The notes beneath the pieces are model-generated. The model saw only the letters and a program-made list of their open reading frames with translations, did no database searches and was not told where the DNA came from. 64,000 nt of DNA from DAHUYF01 sp035623985. GTDB taxonomy: Bacteria; Pseudomonadota; Alphaproteobacteria; ATCC43930; CGMCC-115725. The position numbers were made by a program, and so were the translations under genes. The DNA is taken from the NCBI GenBank assembly GCA_035623985.1, contig DASPSJ010000095.1, forward strand, positions 1 to 64,000, read 5' to 3'. Below, piece by piece: positions 9,080 to 17,500 of this stretch. Numbering within the stretch: the stretch's first letter is position 1; each line of letters begins with the position of its first letter.

Positions 9080-9907
9080 TTATCGGCCGGGGACCGCCTG
9101 CGAGGCGGCGAGCGCCAGGCGCGGCGCCTCGGCGGCGGCGGCGATGGCCTGGCTCACCTGGCGGGCGAGGCAGTCATAGCTCGCATCCGACATGTGCAGC
9201 CGGTCGCCGGCCAGCATGACGCGGAAGCTCATGGTCCCGTCCTCGGCCCAATGCCGCATCATGGCGAAGCGCCGGACCATCGGCACATCCTCGCTCATCG
9301 CCACCGCCGACAGCACCTGCTCCATCTCGCGGTAGCCCGCATGCTGCAGCACCGCCGGCGCATATTGCAGATCCATCAGCATGACGTCGGCGCCGGCCGC
9401 CCTGATCCGCTCGATGCCGCGCCGCGCCAGCTCGACCTCGTCGGCGGGGTCGCGGTCGCGCAGCACGCTGTTGGTGCCGAGCTGCCAGATGACGAGATCG
9501 GGCCGCTCGGCCAGCACGTCGCGGTCGAGCCGCGCCAGCATCTGCGGCGCCAGCTCGCCGCCGACGCCGCGGTTGACGACGCGGATCGCCACGCCCGGGA
9601 ACCGCGCCCGCAGCAGCTCGGCGAGCCGGCTGGGATAGCTGCGGTCGGGCCGCGTGGCGCCGATGCCTTCGGTCGAGGAGGAGCCCAGCGCGACGATGGT
9701 GAGCGGCCCGCCGGCCTTGAGCCGCGCGGCGGTGTGCGGCAGCGGCGCGCTCAAGGCGACGAACTCGGCCGGGATGGCGCAGCGGTCGACCGCCGCCCCG
9801 GCGCTGCGGCCGCCGGGCGAGACCAGGATCGGCAGCGCCGCGGCAATCCCGAGCAGCAGCAGCGCCACGAGGGTATGACGGCGGTGGCCGGGCGCTCGCT
9901 CGCTCAT
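9080..9907 (-). CDS. SGNH/GDSL-type hydrolase with intact catalytic blocks
   Basis: A 275-residue protein with an N-terminal hydrophobic segment (LVALLLLGIAAALPILV, residues 13-29), acting as membrane anchor or uncleaved signal, so the catalytic domain is probably periplasmic. Block I is ALGSSSTEGIG with the predicted nucleophile Ser77; block II NRGVGG; block III GTNS at 144-147; block V GDRLHMSD carries the Asp-x-x-His pair. These fit a carbohydrate or acyl esterase. It overlaps the neighbouring degenerate SGNH gene by four bases (ATGA) and follows an OpgC-like acyltransferase, so O-acyl turnover on envelope glycans is a reasonable guess. Substrate unproven. Confidence 0.85.
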   Translation of the reverse strand: MSERAPGHRRHTLVALLLLGIAAALPILVSPGGRSAGAAVDRCAIPAEFVALSAPLPHTAARLKAGGPLTIVALGSSSTEGIGATRPDRSYPSRLAELLRARFPGVAIRVVNRGVGGELAPQMLARLDRDVLAERPDLVIWQLGTNSVLRDRDPADEVELARRGIERIRAAGADVMLMDLQYAPAVLQHAGYREMEQVLSAVAMSEDVPMVRRFAMMRHWAEDGTMSFRVMLAGDRLHMSDASYDCLARQVSQAIAAAAEAPRLALAASQAVPGR

Positions 9908-10641
9908 CGCGCCGCGTGCTCGATGGCGTCGGCGAGCCGCTGGGCGAGGCAGTCATAAACCTGCGCCGCAAGCTCCGCCCGCCGTTCCCGGGGAACGTCC
10001 GCGAATTCGAAGACGCCGTTCTCGCTCCAGTACCGCATCATCTCAAATCGCCTGAAAAGATAGACTTCCTCGACGTCGGCCCTGTGCTGCATCGCTTCAA
10101 GGTAGGGCGCGAAGTTGATCACCGATTCCGTGCTGCGGCTATATTGCATGTTCATTAACATAATGTCGAATTTATGCTCGCGCAACGCGCCGAGCCCGGT
10201 CTCCAGCGCCGTGGCGAAGACCTCGACGTCGACGTTGCGCGCGGCGTCGAAGGTGCCGGTTTCCCAGATCACCAGCATCGGCGCCGGCGCGTAGACGTCG
10301 CGCTCGAAGCGGTCGACCATCTCCTGCGTCGTCTGCCGCGATATTCCCTTGTTGAGCACGTTGACCGGCACGCCCGGATGGCGCCGGCGCAGCGCCTCTT
10401 GCAGGCGGCGGGGATAGGAGTCCCGCTCCGGATCGGCGGCGGCGATGCCGGCGGTCGCGGCGCCGCCGATGGCGACGATGGTGATCGGGCGCTTGTCGCG
10501 CAGCGCCTGCGCGACCAGCGGCAGCGTCGCTTCGTCCTCGATCAGCTCCTCGGGCACGCCGCAATCGGGTCCCGCGGCGCTCGCCGGCGCCGCCAGCGCG
10601 GCGAGCGCGATTCCGACCAGCAGCCGCAGCGGACGCATCAT
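9904..10641 (-). CDS. SGNH-fold protein lacking catalytic residues (probable pseudoenzyme)
   Basis: A 245-residue paralogue of the next gene, with a cleavable signal peptide (MMRPLRLLVGIALAALAAPA, then SAA). Overall alignment is clear: SYPRRLQEALRRRHPGVPVNVLNKG, a conserved MLMNMQYS and a shared YDCLAQ end. The catalytic positions are changed: block I is AIGGAATAGIA (Ala61 at the nucleophile position), block III is TGTF, and the Asp-x-x-His of block V aligns with an Arg and a Glu in PRERRAEL. It therefore should not hydrolyse esters by the SGNH mechanism and may bind a glycan or regulate its partner (inference). Start at the first of two adjacent ATGs, 5 bases after opgC-like stop. Confidence 0.75.
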   Translation of the reverse strand: MMRPLRLLVGIALAALAAPASAAGPDCGVPEELIEDEATLPLVAQALRDKRPITIVAIGGAATAGIAAADPERDSYPRRLQEALRRRHPGVPVNVLNKGISRQTTQEMVDRFERDVYAPAPMLVIWETGTFDAARNVDVEVFATALETGLGALREHKFDIMLMNMQYSRSTESVINFAPYLEAMQHRADVEEVYLFRRFEMMRYWSENGVFEFADVPRERRAELAAQVYDCLAQRLADAIEHAAR

Positions 10642-10646
10642 CTCGG

Positions 10647-11807
10647 TCACTCCGAAGGTGTCGCCGGGATCGAGCCGCGCGACGGGCCCGCGGCGCTCGC
10701 CGCCTTGTACCAGGCGATGAGCGCCGCCGTGCCGATCATCAGCGCGAAGCCGGCGAGATTGACAAGGAGCTGCATCGGCAGCTCCGCGTAGAACTCGCTC
10801 AGGATGAAATGGCCGCACACCGCGAGCACGATGCCGAGGCAGAAGACGTAGAGCGAATGCTGGCCGCAGAGAATGACGGGATAGGAGACGCGCCAGCGCA
10901 GGAAGGCGCTGTCCGGCGTCACGAAATGAACCGTCGCCAGCGCCAGCGCCAGGAAATTGATCAGCCGCAGCGGCGCAAGGTTGGTCTTGTCGATGGTGTA
11001 GCTGAGAAGCTGCTTTGCCAGGATCGCCGGGAACGGGTCGTAGATCCAATGGACGAGCCAGCTCAGATTGATGACCACGAGGACGGCCGCGAGCGCCGTC
11101 GCCAGCCGCGAGAGCCAGGCGCCGTGCGGGAAGGGCCAGCGGCCGCTGACGCGCGCATGGCCGGCGCTGGCGCCGATGACGAACAGGAACTGCCAGGCGA
11201 GCGGGTTGAAGAACCAGACCGAGGCGGCGGGATAGGCGGGCGGCCCCCAGCCGTGCCGCAGCGTCAGCGCGTAGAGCGCCGCCGAGGGCAGCAACGCCCA
11301 GATCGGCCCGCGCTCCAGCGCCAGCAGGACCAGCGGGAAGGCGCCGAGCAGCACGATGTAGAGCGGCAGGATGTCGAGGAACGCCGGCTGGAACTGCAAC
11401 AGCAGCGCCTTGATGATGGCGATGTGCGGCTGCTCCAGGAAGTCGCCGACGCGCAGCTCCTCCGTATACATCGGGTTGTTGACCGCGAGCACGGCGTAGG
11501 AGACCTCGGCGGTGAAGATCATGAACAGGAAGATGTGCGCGACATAGAGCTGCCAGACGCGACGGTAGATCTGGGCCGCGGCGAAGAGCGCGCCGTGCTG
11601 GCGCAGGCTGCGGCCATAGACCAGGGCGGCGGTGTAGCCGGAAATGAAGATGAACACTTCCGCCGCGTCCGAGAAGGCGATCGAGCGCAGCGTGAACCAG
11701 CCGAGGAAGTTGTTCGGAATGTGGTCGATGAAGATGAAGAACAGCGACAGACCGCGAAAGAAATCGAGCCTGAGATCGCGTGCCCGACGCGGGAATGCCT
11801 CGGCCAT
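10647..11807 (-). CDS. OpgC-like integral membrane acyltransferase
   Basis: A 386-residue polytopic inner-membrane protein of the OpgC family (acyltransferase that in other bacteria succinylates osmoregulated periplasmic glucans). Seen: the N-terminal DLRLDFFRGLSLFFIFIDHI with the conserved Arg and His of helix 1, then FSDAAEVFIFISGYTAALVYG, followed by about eight to ten further hydrophobic helices. Start is the ATG at 11807, preceded by AAAGGAGAAAA; the open frame continues upstream but only as a shadow of the anti-sigma gene. It sits between an anti-sigma factor and two SGNH proteins on the same strand. Glucan as substrate is inference from the family. Confidence 0.88.
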   Translation of the reverse strand: MAEAFPRRARDLRLDFFRGLSLFFIFIDHIPNNFLGWFTLRSIAFSDAAEVFIFISGYTAALVYGRSLRQHGALFAAAQIYRRVWQLYVAHIFLFMIFTAEVSYAVLAVNNPMYTEELRVGDFLEQPHIAIIKALLLQFQPAFLDILPLYIVLLGAFPLVLLALERGPIWALLPSAALYALTLRHGWGPPAYPAASVWFFNPLAWQFLFVIGASAGHARVSGRWPFPHGAWLSRLATALAAVLVVINLSWLVHWIYDPFPAILAKQLLSYTIDKTNLAPLRLINFLALALATVHFVTPDSAFLRWRVSYPVILCGQHSLYVFCLGIVLAVCGHFILSEFYAELPMQLLVNLAGFALMIGTAALIAWYKAASAAGPSRGSIPATPSE

Positions 11808-11926
11808 GCCGCGCTTTTCTCCTTTCGCTCCCGGCCGATCATAGAGGGCAAGGGCGGCGGACCCAAGCGCCGGAGCGCCGGCGCCGCGACGGGGAGCCGG
11901 CTCGACGCCCGAGGGGACAAGGCGGC

Positions 11927-12739
11927 TCAGATGCCGTCGAACTGGTAGGCGAGGTCGTTGTGGATGTTCCAGAGGTAGTTGGCGTTCGCGATGCCGGCGA
12001 GCGCATAGGCATGGCCGTGATAGCGCCAGCGCAGCACGTTGATGTCGCCGCTGCTGGCGAAGCGCACCGTGTCGTCCGGCTTGCCGGAATTGGCGACGAC
12101 GACGATCACCGGCCCCAGCGCCTTGTCGTCGGTGGTATAGACCAGCGCCATCGCCGGTTGCCCGTCGACCATGAGGAAGCGCGCGCCCTGGAAATCGAGA
12201 CCCCAGGGCTTGAGGTTGGGCAGATGGAAGTTCTGCGGCAGCTTGTCGAAGGAAGCGGCCTCGCCCGGATGCAGGTTGACGTAGCGCTTGTAATAGCCGG
12301 CGAGATTGTCGGGGAAGGTGTCGGAGACCAGCTCGGTGCCCGACGCGATCTTGCCCGGCGCCGGGCCGCCGCTCAGCCCGACCTCGCCGCCGCCGATGCC
12401 GAAGCCCACGGCGAAGGCGGCGAGCGATGCCGCCGCGGCGGCGCCCAGCCACCAGCGGCGGTCGCCGAGCACGCGCTTCCAGCGCTTGCCGCGCGCCGCC
12501 GACAGATCCGCCACCGCGCCGGCCTCGCCGCGCGCGGCGGCGATCAGGCGCTCCGGCAGCGGCTCGCGCAGCACCTCGTCGAAGGCCGCGCGCAGCGCCG
12601 CCGCGCTCTCGCCCAAGAGCGCCGCCCGCTCGCGCAGCTCGCCGTCGCGCTCGAGCCATTGCGCGATCCTCTCGCGCTCGCCTTCCTCGATCTCGCCGTC
12701 GAGATAGGCGATCAGCCTGTCGTCACCCGGCCTTGGCAT
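11927..12739 (-). CDS. Membrane-spanning anti-sigma factor
   Basis: A 270-residue protein whose start overlaps the ECF sigma gene by 17 bases. Residues 1-50 (DDRLIAYLDGEIEEGERERI, then QWLERDG) are the typical helical anti-sigma domain, without a zinc HxxxCxxC motif. A single transmembrane helix follows at about residues 98-118 (WWLGAAAAASLAAFAVGFGI), and a roughly 140-residue C-terminal periplasmic domain contains GYYKRYVNLHPGEAASF and a beta-rich region. It should sequester the sigma factor at the inner membrane until an envelope signal is sensed. ATG at 12739 is preferred over an upstream one lying within the sigma gene. Confidence 0.85.
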   Translation of the reverse strand: MPRPGDDRLIAYLDGEIEEGERERIAQWLERDGELRERAALLGESAAALRAAFDEVLREPLPERLIAAARGEAGAVADLSAARGKRWKRVLGDRRWWLGAAAAASLAAFAVGFGIGGGEVGLSGGPAPGKIASGTELVSDTFPDNLAGYYKRYVNLHPGEAASFDKLPQNFHLPNLKPWGLDFQGARFLMVDGQPAMALVYTTDDKALGPVIVVVANSGKPDDTVRFASSGDINVLRWRYHGHAYALAGIANANYLWNIHNDLAYQFDGI

Positions 12740-13250
12740 CCTGCGTGCTCCTCCGAAGTCCACTGCCGGCCTCGAGCTGGGCCTGGAGCGCCACCCGGGC
12801 GCGGGCCAAACGGCTCATGATCGTCCCCACCGGCACCTCGGCAACTTCCGCCGCCTCCTTGTAGCTCAACCCGTCCACCGTCACGAGCAGCAGCGCCACC
12901 CGCTGCTCCGGCGGCAGCTTGCGGAGCGCGACCCGCACCTCCTGCAACGCCAACCGCGCCTCGGCCCGCCGTGCCGGCTCGTCCGTGCCGACATGCATGC
13001 CGTCTTCCTCGGCTTCCTCCCGCCGCGTGTCCCGCGCGCGTAGCTGATCGATCCAGATCGTCTGGACGATGCGGAACATCCAGCTATCGAAGCGAGTCCC
13101 TTCCTGGAACTGGTGCGCGCGGCTGAGCGCCCGTTCGCACGCCGCCTGGACAAGGTCGTCCGCCTCGACGGCCGAGCCGGTCAGGCCGCGCGCAAAGCGC
13201 CGCAAGCGGGGCAGGACGGCGATGAGCTGATCGCTGACCGACACGCTCAC
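12723..13250 (-). CDS. ECF-type RNA polymerase sigma factor
   Basis: A 175-residue group IV sigma factor. Region 2 is visible in EADDLVQAACERAL and FDSWMFRIVQTIWIDQLRAR; region 4 in LRKLPPEQRVALLLVTVDGL followed by SYKEAAEVAEVPVGTIMSRLARARVAL, a helix-turn-helix for the -35 element. Region 3 is absent, as expected. Start is a GTG at 13250 preceded by a run of G; homology begins there. It is the first gene of a leftward cluster (anti-sigma, OpgC-like, two SGNH proteins, perhaps the P450) and probably controls it. A GGAAT-N16-CGTT sequence lies upstream. Confidence 0.92.
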   Translation of the reverse strand: MSVSVSDQLIAVLPRLRRFARGLTGSAVEADDLVQAACERALSRAHQFQEGTRFDSWMFRIVQTIWIDQLRARDTRREEAEEDGMHVGTDEPARRAEARLALQEVRVALRKLPPEQRVALLLVTVDGLSYKEAAEVAEVPVGTIMSRLARARVALQAQLEAGSGLRRSTQDAKAG

Positions 13251-13605
13251 GGCAACGCCCCCCGACCGAGGCAGGTCGCCAAAACAAACCGAACAAGGTG
13301 ACAACGAGTGGCGATGGGGCTTATTCCCTGGCGAAATCCGGCGGTTAGGGCCGGCGAGGCCGCGTCCGGGGCTGCCTTGCGCCGCGGTTGGCGCAAAAAG
13401 CGGCACGAACGACCCTGCGAGCCATTCTAGTGGGACGGAGCACCGGTGAAAAGAGCGCGAACGGCGGGGGCTCGCCGGAATCCTTAACGGATTCTTACCG
13501 GCTGAAAGAGAGCGAGGCTTCACAAATAGTCCGGCGCAAGTCATTGTGCAGCGCCGGCGGCCGTCGGCCTCGGGGGAGGGTGAGGGGTAGGGGAAGTCCG
13601 ATCCG
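13251..13605. other. 355-bp intergenic region between divergent sigma and pntAA genes
   Basis: Divergent control region. It holds the candidate ECF promoter at 13303-13327, a CACCGGTG palindrome at 13441-13448, and an inverted repeat GAATCC-TTAAC-GGATTC at 13478-13494 that could be an operator for the transhydrogenase operon. No ORF with coding character and no convincing RNA structure were seen. Confidence 0.5.
13303..13327 (-). promoter_or_regulatory. Candidate ECF-type autoregulatory promoter
   Basis: Read on the minus strand, GGAAT is followed 16 bases later by CGTT, resembling the GGAAC-N16/17-CGTT pattern used by several alphaproteobacterial ECF sigma factors. It lies about 55 bases before the GTG start of the sigma gene and points toward it, as expected for autoregulation. 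The match is one base off in the -35 motif, so this remains a candidate. Confidence 0.4.
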
Positions 13606-14772
13606 ATGAAAATCAGCGTTGCGAAGGAACGTCGCCCCGACGAGCGGCGCGTCGCGGTCTCGCCTGATACGGCAAAGCGCCTCGTCGGCCAAGGGCATCA
13701 GGTGGTGGTCGAGACCGGCGCCGGCGCCGGCGCCGCTTTCCCCGATGCCGCCTACGCCGCGATGGGCGCCGCCATCGCGCCCGACGCCGCGGCGGCGCTC
13801 GGCGCCGGCGATATCGTGCTCAAGGTGCAGCGGCCGCTGCGCGCCGGCGAGGGCGCCATCGACGAGCTCGCGCTGTTGAAGCGCGGCGCCGTGCTGATCG
13901 GGCTGCTGCAGCCGTTGCAGCGGCCCGAGGATATCGAGGCCTATGCCAAGGCGGGGATCACCGCCTTCGCCATGGAGCTGGTGCCGCGCATCACCCGGGC
14001 GCAGTCGATGGACGTGCTGTCCTCGCAGGCGAATCTGGCGGGCTACAAGGCGGTGCTCGACGCCGCCGACGAATTCGGCCGCGCCTTTCCGATGATGATG
14101 ACCGCGGCCGGCACCATCGCTCCGGCGCGCGTGCTGGTGATGGGCGCGGGCGTCGCCGGGCTGCAGGCGATCGCCACCGCGCGCCGCCTCGGCGCCGTGG
14201 TCTCGGCCACCGACGTGCGGCTCGCCGCCAAGGAGCAGGTGGAAAGCCTCGGCGCGACGTTCCTCGTGGTCGATCTCGAGGCGATGAAGGCGATGGAGAC
14301 GGCCGGCGGCTATGCCAAGGAGATGGGCGAGGATTTCGCCCGCCGCCAGCGCGAGCACGTCACCGAGGCGCTGAAGAAGACCGACATCGTGATCTGCACC
14401 GCGCTCGTCCCCGGCCGCAAGGCGCCGGTGCTGATCACGCGCGACATGGTCGCGGTGATGCGGCCGGGATCGGTGATCGTCGACCTCGCCGTCGAGCAGG
14501 GCGGCAACGTCGAGGGCAGCGCGCCGGGCAAGACGGTGACGACGGCGAACGGCGCCAGCATCATCGGCCATGCCAACGTGCCCTCGCGCATCGCCGTCGA
14601 TGCGAGCCAGCTCTACGCCAAGAACCTGCTGGCCTTCCTGGCGCTGATCATCGACAAGGACAAGGCGCTCAAGATCGACACCGCCGACGAGATCGTCAAA
14701 GCCACCTTGCTGACCCGCGACGGCGCGGTGGTCCATCCGCAGATGGCCCCGGCGGCCGCGGCAGGAGACTAG
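13606..14772 (+). CDS. pntAA: NAD(P) transhydrogenase subunit alpha part 1
   Basis: A 388-residue soluble NAD(H)-binding domain I of proton-translocating transhydrogenase, which couples hydride transfer between NADH and NADP+ to proton entry. Seen: MKISVAKERRPDERRVAVSP at the start, the AMELVPRITRAQSMDVLSSQ region, and the Rossmann motif VMGAGVAGLQAIATARRLGAVV. The DIVICTALVPGRKAPVLI and IVDLAVEQGGNVEGS blocks are also typical. The alpha subunit is split into two genes, the Rhodospirillum arrangement; the second follows after 4 bases. An AGGGGTAGGGGAA ribosome site precedes the ATG. Confidence 0.97.
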   Translation: MKISVAKERRPDERRVAVSPDTAKRLVGQGHQVVVETGAGAGAAFPDAAYAAMGAAIAPDAAAALGAGDIVLKVQRPLRAGEGAIDELALLKRGAVLIGLLQPLQRPEDIEAYAKAGITAFAMELVPRITRAQSMDVLSSQANLAGYKAVLDAADEFGRAFPMMMTAAGTIAPARVLVMGAGVAGLQAIATARRLGAVVSATDVRLAAKEQVESLGATFLVVDLEAMKAMETAGGYAKEMGEDFARRQREHVTEALKKTDIVICTALVPGRKAPVLITRDMVAVMRPGSVIVDLAVEQGGNVEGSAPGKTVTTANGASIIGHANVPSRIAVDASQLYAKNLLAFLALIIDKDKALKIDTADEIVKATLLTRDGAVVHPQMAPAAAAGD

Positions 14773-14776
14773 GCCC

Positions 14777-15091
14777 ATGGAGCATAGCGACGTCTTCGTC
14801 TTCTTCCTCACGGTCTTCGTGCTGGCCTGCTTCGTGGGGTATTACGTCGTGTGGCGGGTGACGCCGGCGCTGCATTCGCCGCTGATGAGCGTCACCAACG
14901 CCATCTCCAGCGTCATCATCGTCGGCGCGCTGATCGCCGCCGGGCCGGCGGGATTGAGCTTCTCCAAGGGGATGGGCTTCATCGCCGTGGCCCTCGCCTC
15001 GGTCAACATCTTCGGCGGGTTCATCGTGACCCAGCGCATGCTGCAGATGTTCCAGAAGAAAAAGCCGAAACAGGAGCAAGGCAGACCGTGA
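14777..15091 (+). CDS. pntAB: NAD(P) transhydrogenase subunit alpha part 2
   Basis: A 104-residue membrane piece of transhydrogenase domain II with three hydrophobic helices (VFVFFLTVFVLACFVGYYVV at about 8-27, a central SVIIVGALIAAG segment, and a third around FIAVALASVNIFGGFIV). LHSPLMSVTNAISSVIIVGA is the signature block. It ends MLQMFQKKKPKQEQG, a cytoplasmic basic tail. It is translationally coupled to pntB through a GTGA overlap and forms the proton channel with it. Confidence 0.97.
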   Translation: MEHSDVFVFFLTVFVLACFVGYYVVWRVTPALHSPLMSVTNAISSVIIVGALIAAGPAGLSFSKGMGFIAVALASVNIFGGFIVTQRMLQMFQKKKPKQEQGRP

Positions 15092-16479
15092 GCGCCGACC
15101 TCGCCGCACTGCTCTATCTCGTCGCCTCGATCTTTTTCATCATGGCGCTGCGCGGGCTGTCGTCGCCCGAGTCGGCGCGCGGCGGCAATCTCTTCGGCAT
15201 CGCCGGCATGGTGATCGCCGTCGCCACCACCCTGGCCTCGCCCGGCGTCGTCAGCTATCCCCTCATCTTCCTCGGCGTGGTCATCGGCGGCGCCATCGGC
15301 ACCTTCATCGCGCTGCGCATCCAGATGACGGCGCTGCCGCAGCTCGTCGCCGCCTTCCACAGCCTGGTCGGCCTCGCCGCCGTCTGCGTCGCCGCCGCCG
15401 CCTTCTATGATCCCGACGCCTACGCCATCGGCACGGCGGGCGCCATCCACGCCAACAGCCTGATCGAGATGTCGCTGGGCACCGCGATCGGCGCCGTCAC
15501 CTTCACCGGCTCGATCATCGCCTTCGGCAAGCTGCAGGGGCTGATCACCGGCAAGCCGCTGGTGTTTCCCGGCCAGCACCCGCTCAACGCGCTGCTGGGC
15601 GTGCTGCTGGTGGCGATCATCGTCTGGTTCGTCGTCGGCCAAGGGGCGGCGGCGTTCTGGGCCGTCGTCGCGCTGTCGCTGGCGCTGGGCCTGCTGCTCA
15701 TCGTGCCGATCGGCGGCGCCGACATGCCGGTCGTCATCTCCATGCTCAATTCCTATTCCGGCTGGGCGGCCTGCGGCATCGGCTTCACGCTGGCCAACAG
15801 CCTCCTCATCATCACCGGCGCGCTGGTGGGATCCTCGGGCGCCATCCTCAGCTACATCATGTGCAAGGGGATGAACCGCTCGATCTTCAACGTCATCCTC
15901 GGCGGCTTCGGCACCGAGGGCGGCACGCTGGCCGCGGGCGCCAGGGGCGACCGCGCGGTGAAGTCGGGCAGCGCCGAGGACGCCGCCTTCATCATGAAGA
16001 ACGCCAGCTCGATCATCATCGTGCCGGGCTACGGCATGGCGGTGGCGCAGGCGCAGCATGCGCTGAAGGAGATGGCCGACATCCTGAAGCGCGAAGGCGC
16101 GGGCATACACTATGCCATCCATCCCGTGGCCGGCCGCATGCCCGGGCACATGAACGTGCTGCTCGCCGAGGCCAACGTGCCCTATGACGAGGTGCTGGAG
16201 CTCGAGGAGATCAACCGCGATTTCGCCTCGACCGACGTCGCCTTCGTCATCGGCGCCAACGACGTGACCAACCCCGCGGCCAAGACCGATCCCGCCTCGC
16301 CGATCTACGGCATGCCGATCCTGGACGTGGAGAAGGCGAAGACCGTGCTCTTCGTCAAGCGCTCGATGGCCTCGGGCTATGCCGGCGTCGAGAACGAGCT
16401 GTTCTACCGCGACAACACCATGATGCTGTTCGGCGACGCCAAGAAGATGTGCGAGGAGATCGTCAAGGCGCTGGCCTGA
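15088..16479 (+). CDS. pntB: NAD(P) transhydrogenase subunit beta
   Basis: A 463-residue protein containing the remaining transmembrane helices of domain II and the NADP(H)-binding domain III. Seen: LSSPESARGGNLFGIAGM near the N terminus, ALPQLVAAFHSLVGLAAV, MLNSYSGWAACGIGF, then domain III with VPGYGMAVAQAQHALKEM, HPVAGRMPGHMNVLLAEA, FVIGANDVTNPAAKTDP and VIKRSM-like VKRSMASGYAGVENELF. The GTG start at 15088 overlaps the pntAB stop by four bases. The enzyme supplies NADPH using the proton gradient. Complete, with no oddities. Confidence 0.97.
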   Translation: MSADLAALLYLVASIFFIMALRGLSSPESARGGNLFGIAGMVIAVATTLASPGVVSYPLIFLGVVIGGAIGTFIALRIQMTALPQLVAAFHSLVGLAAVCVAAAAFYDPDAYAIGTAGAIHANSLIEMSLGTAIGAVTFTGSIIAFGKLQGLITGKPLVFPGQHPLNALLGVLLVAIIVWFVVGQGAAAFWAVVALSLALGLLLIVPIGGADMPVVISMLNSYSGWAACGIGFTLANSLLIITGALVGSSGAILSYIMCKGMNRSIFNVILGGFGTEGGTLAAGARGDRAVKSGSAEDAAFIMKNASSIIIVPGYGMAVAQAQHALKEMADILKREGAGIHYAIHPVAGRMPGHMNVLLAEANVPYDEVLELEEINRDFASTDVAFVIGANDVTNPAAKTDPASPIYGMPILDVEKAKTVLFVKRSMASGYAGVENELFYRDNTMMLFGDAKKMCEEIVKALA

Positions 16480-16542
16480 CCCGCCGCGCCTTCAGAAAGC
16501 GTTTACCTTAAGTCTGCGGAACGACCGCCGGGATGGACCGGT

Positions 16543-16746
16543 TCAGTAGCCTTCGCGCTCCAGCCGCTTGCGCAGCAGCTTGCGGTAGCGGCGCACCGCC
16601 TCCGCCTTCTCGCGCGCGCGGCGCTCGGACGGCTTCTCGTAGTTGCGGCGCAGCTTCATCTCGCGGAACACGCCTTCGCGCTGCAACTTCTTCTTGAGGG
16701 CGCGCAGCGCCTGATCGACGTTGTTGTCGCGGACGAGAACTTGCAC
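16543..16746 (-). CDS. rpsU: 30S ribosomal protein S21
   Basis: A 67-residue small basic ribosomal protein beginning MQVLVRDNNVDQALRALKKK, with the conserved VFREMKLRRNYEKPSERRAR block and an Arg/Lys-rich C-terminal helix. Length is normal for alphaproteobacterial S21, which acts in 16S rRNA 3'-end interaction and initiation. It is convergent with pntB and divergent from peptide deformylase. A candidate sigma-70 promoter lies about 70-95 bases upstream. Confidence 0.97.
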   Translation of the reverse strand: MQVLVRDNNVDQALRALKKKLQREGVFREMKLRRNYEKPSERRAREKAEAVRRYRKLLRKRLEREGY

Positions 16747-16812
16747 GAGATCTCCACTCCGATCGCCAGGGCGAAAAAAAGCCGGCCGCGGGACCGCAGC
16801 CAGTTGGCACTA

Positions 16813-16841
16813 TAGATAGCACGTCGTTGCCGAATTGTGAA
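16813..16841 (-). promoter_or_regulatory. Candidate sigma-70 promoter for rpsU
   Basis: Minus strand: TTCACA (16841-16836) is separated by 17 bases from TATCTA (16818-16813). The -35 is one base off TTGACA; the -10 is weaker. Position and direction fit rpsU, which begins about 65 bases further on. Confidence 0.35.
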
Positions 16842-16938
16842 GCCGGACCGGGCCGTCGGCCGCCCCGCGGGGCGGGGGTATGCGCGCCGAATTCCCGGCG
16901 CTTTACCGCGGCACCGGCGGAGCACATAGTACCGGCCC

Positions 16939-17496
16939 ATGGCCATCCTCAAGATCGCCCGCATGGGCCATCCCGTGCTGCGCGGCGTCGCCGCCGAGGT
17001 CGCCGATCCCACGGCGCCCGAGATTGCGCGGCTGGCCGCCGACATGCAGGAGACGCTGGCCGATATCGGCGGCGCCGGGCTTGCCGCGCCGCAGGTGCAC
17101 GTGCCGCTGCGCCTCGTCCTCTTCCAGGTGCCGGCCGATCGCACCACCGGCGCCGAGGGCGATGTGCCGCAGGCGCTGACCGTGCTCGCCAACCCGGTGA
17201 TCGAGCCCTTGGGCGAGGCGCGCGAGTTGGGCTGGGAAGGCTGCCTCTCCGTGCCGGGCCTGCGTGGCGCCGTGCCGCGCTGGACGCGCATCCGCTATCG
17301 CGGGTTGAGCCTGCACGGCGAGCGGATCGAGCGCGTCGCCGCCGGCTTCCATGCCCGCGTCGTGCAGCACGAATGCGACCATCTCGACGGCATTCTCTAT
17401 CCGCAGCGCATGACGGACCTTCGCCTGCTGGTGTTCAACGAGGAAGGCGCGCGCTATCCGATCGATATCGGCGCCGGCGCGGCGGAGGCGGAGTAG
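16939..17496 (+). CDS. def: Peptide deformylase
   Basis: A 185-residue metalloenzyme removing the N-terminal formyl group from nascent proteins. All three family motifs are visible: GGAGLAAPQ at residues 44-52, EGCLSVP at 100-106 with the metal-binding Cys102, and HECDH at 144-148. The C terminus after QRMTDLRLL is short and acidic. It is followed after 4 bases by a COQ9 gene. No methionyl-tRNA formyltransferase is adjacent, and the sequence departs somewhat from the housekeeping form, so it may be a second deformylase paralogue in this genome. Confidence 0.95.
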   Translation: MAILKIARMGHPVLRGVAAEVADPTAPEIARLAADMQETLADIGGAGLAAPQVHVPLRLVLFQVPADRTTGAEGDVPQALTVLANPVIEPLGEARELGWEGCLSVPGLRGAVPRWTRIRYRGLSLHGERIERVAAGFHARVVQHECDHLDGILYPQRMTDLRLLVFNEEGARYPIDIGAGAAEAE

Positions 17497-17500
17497 GACG

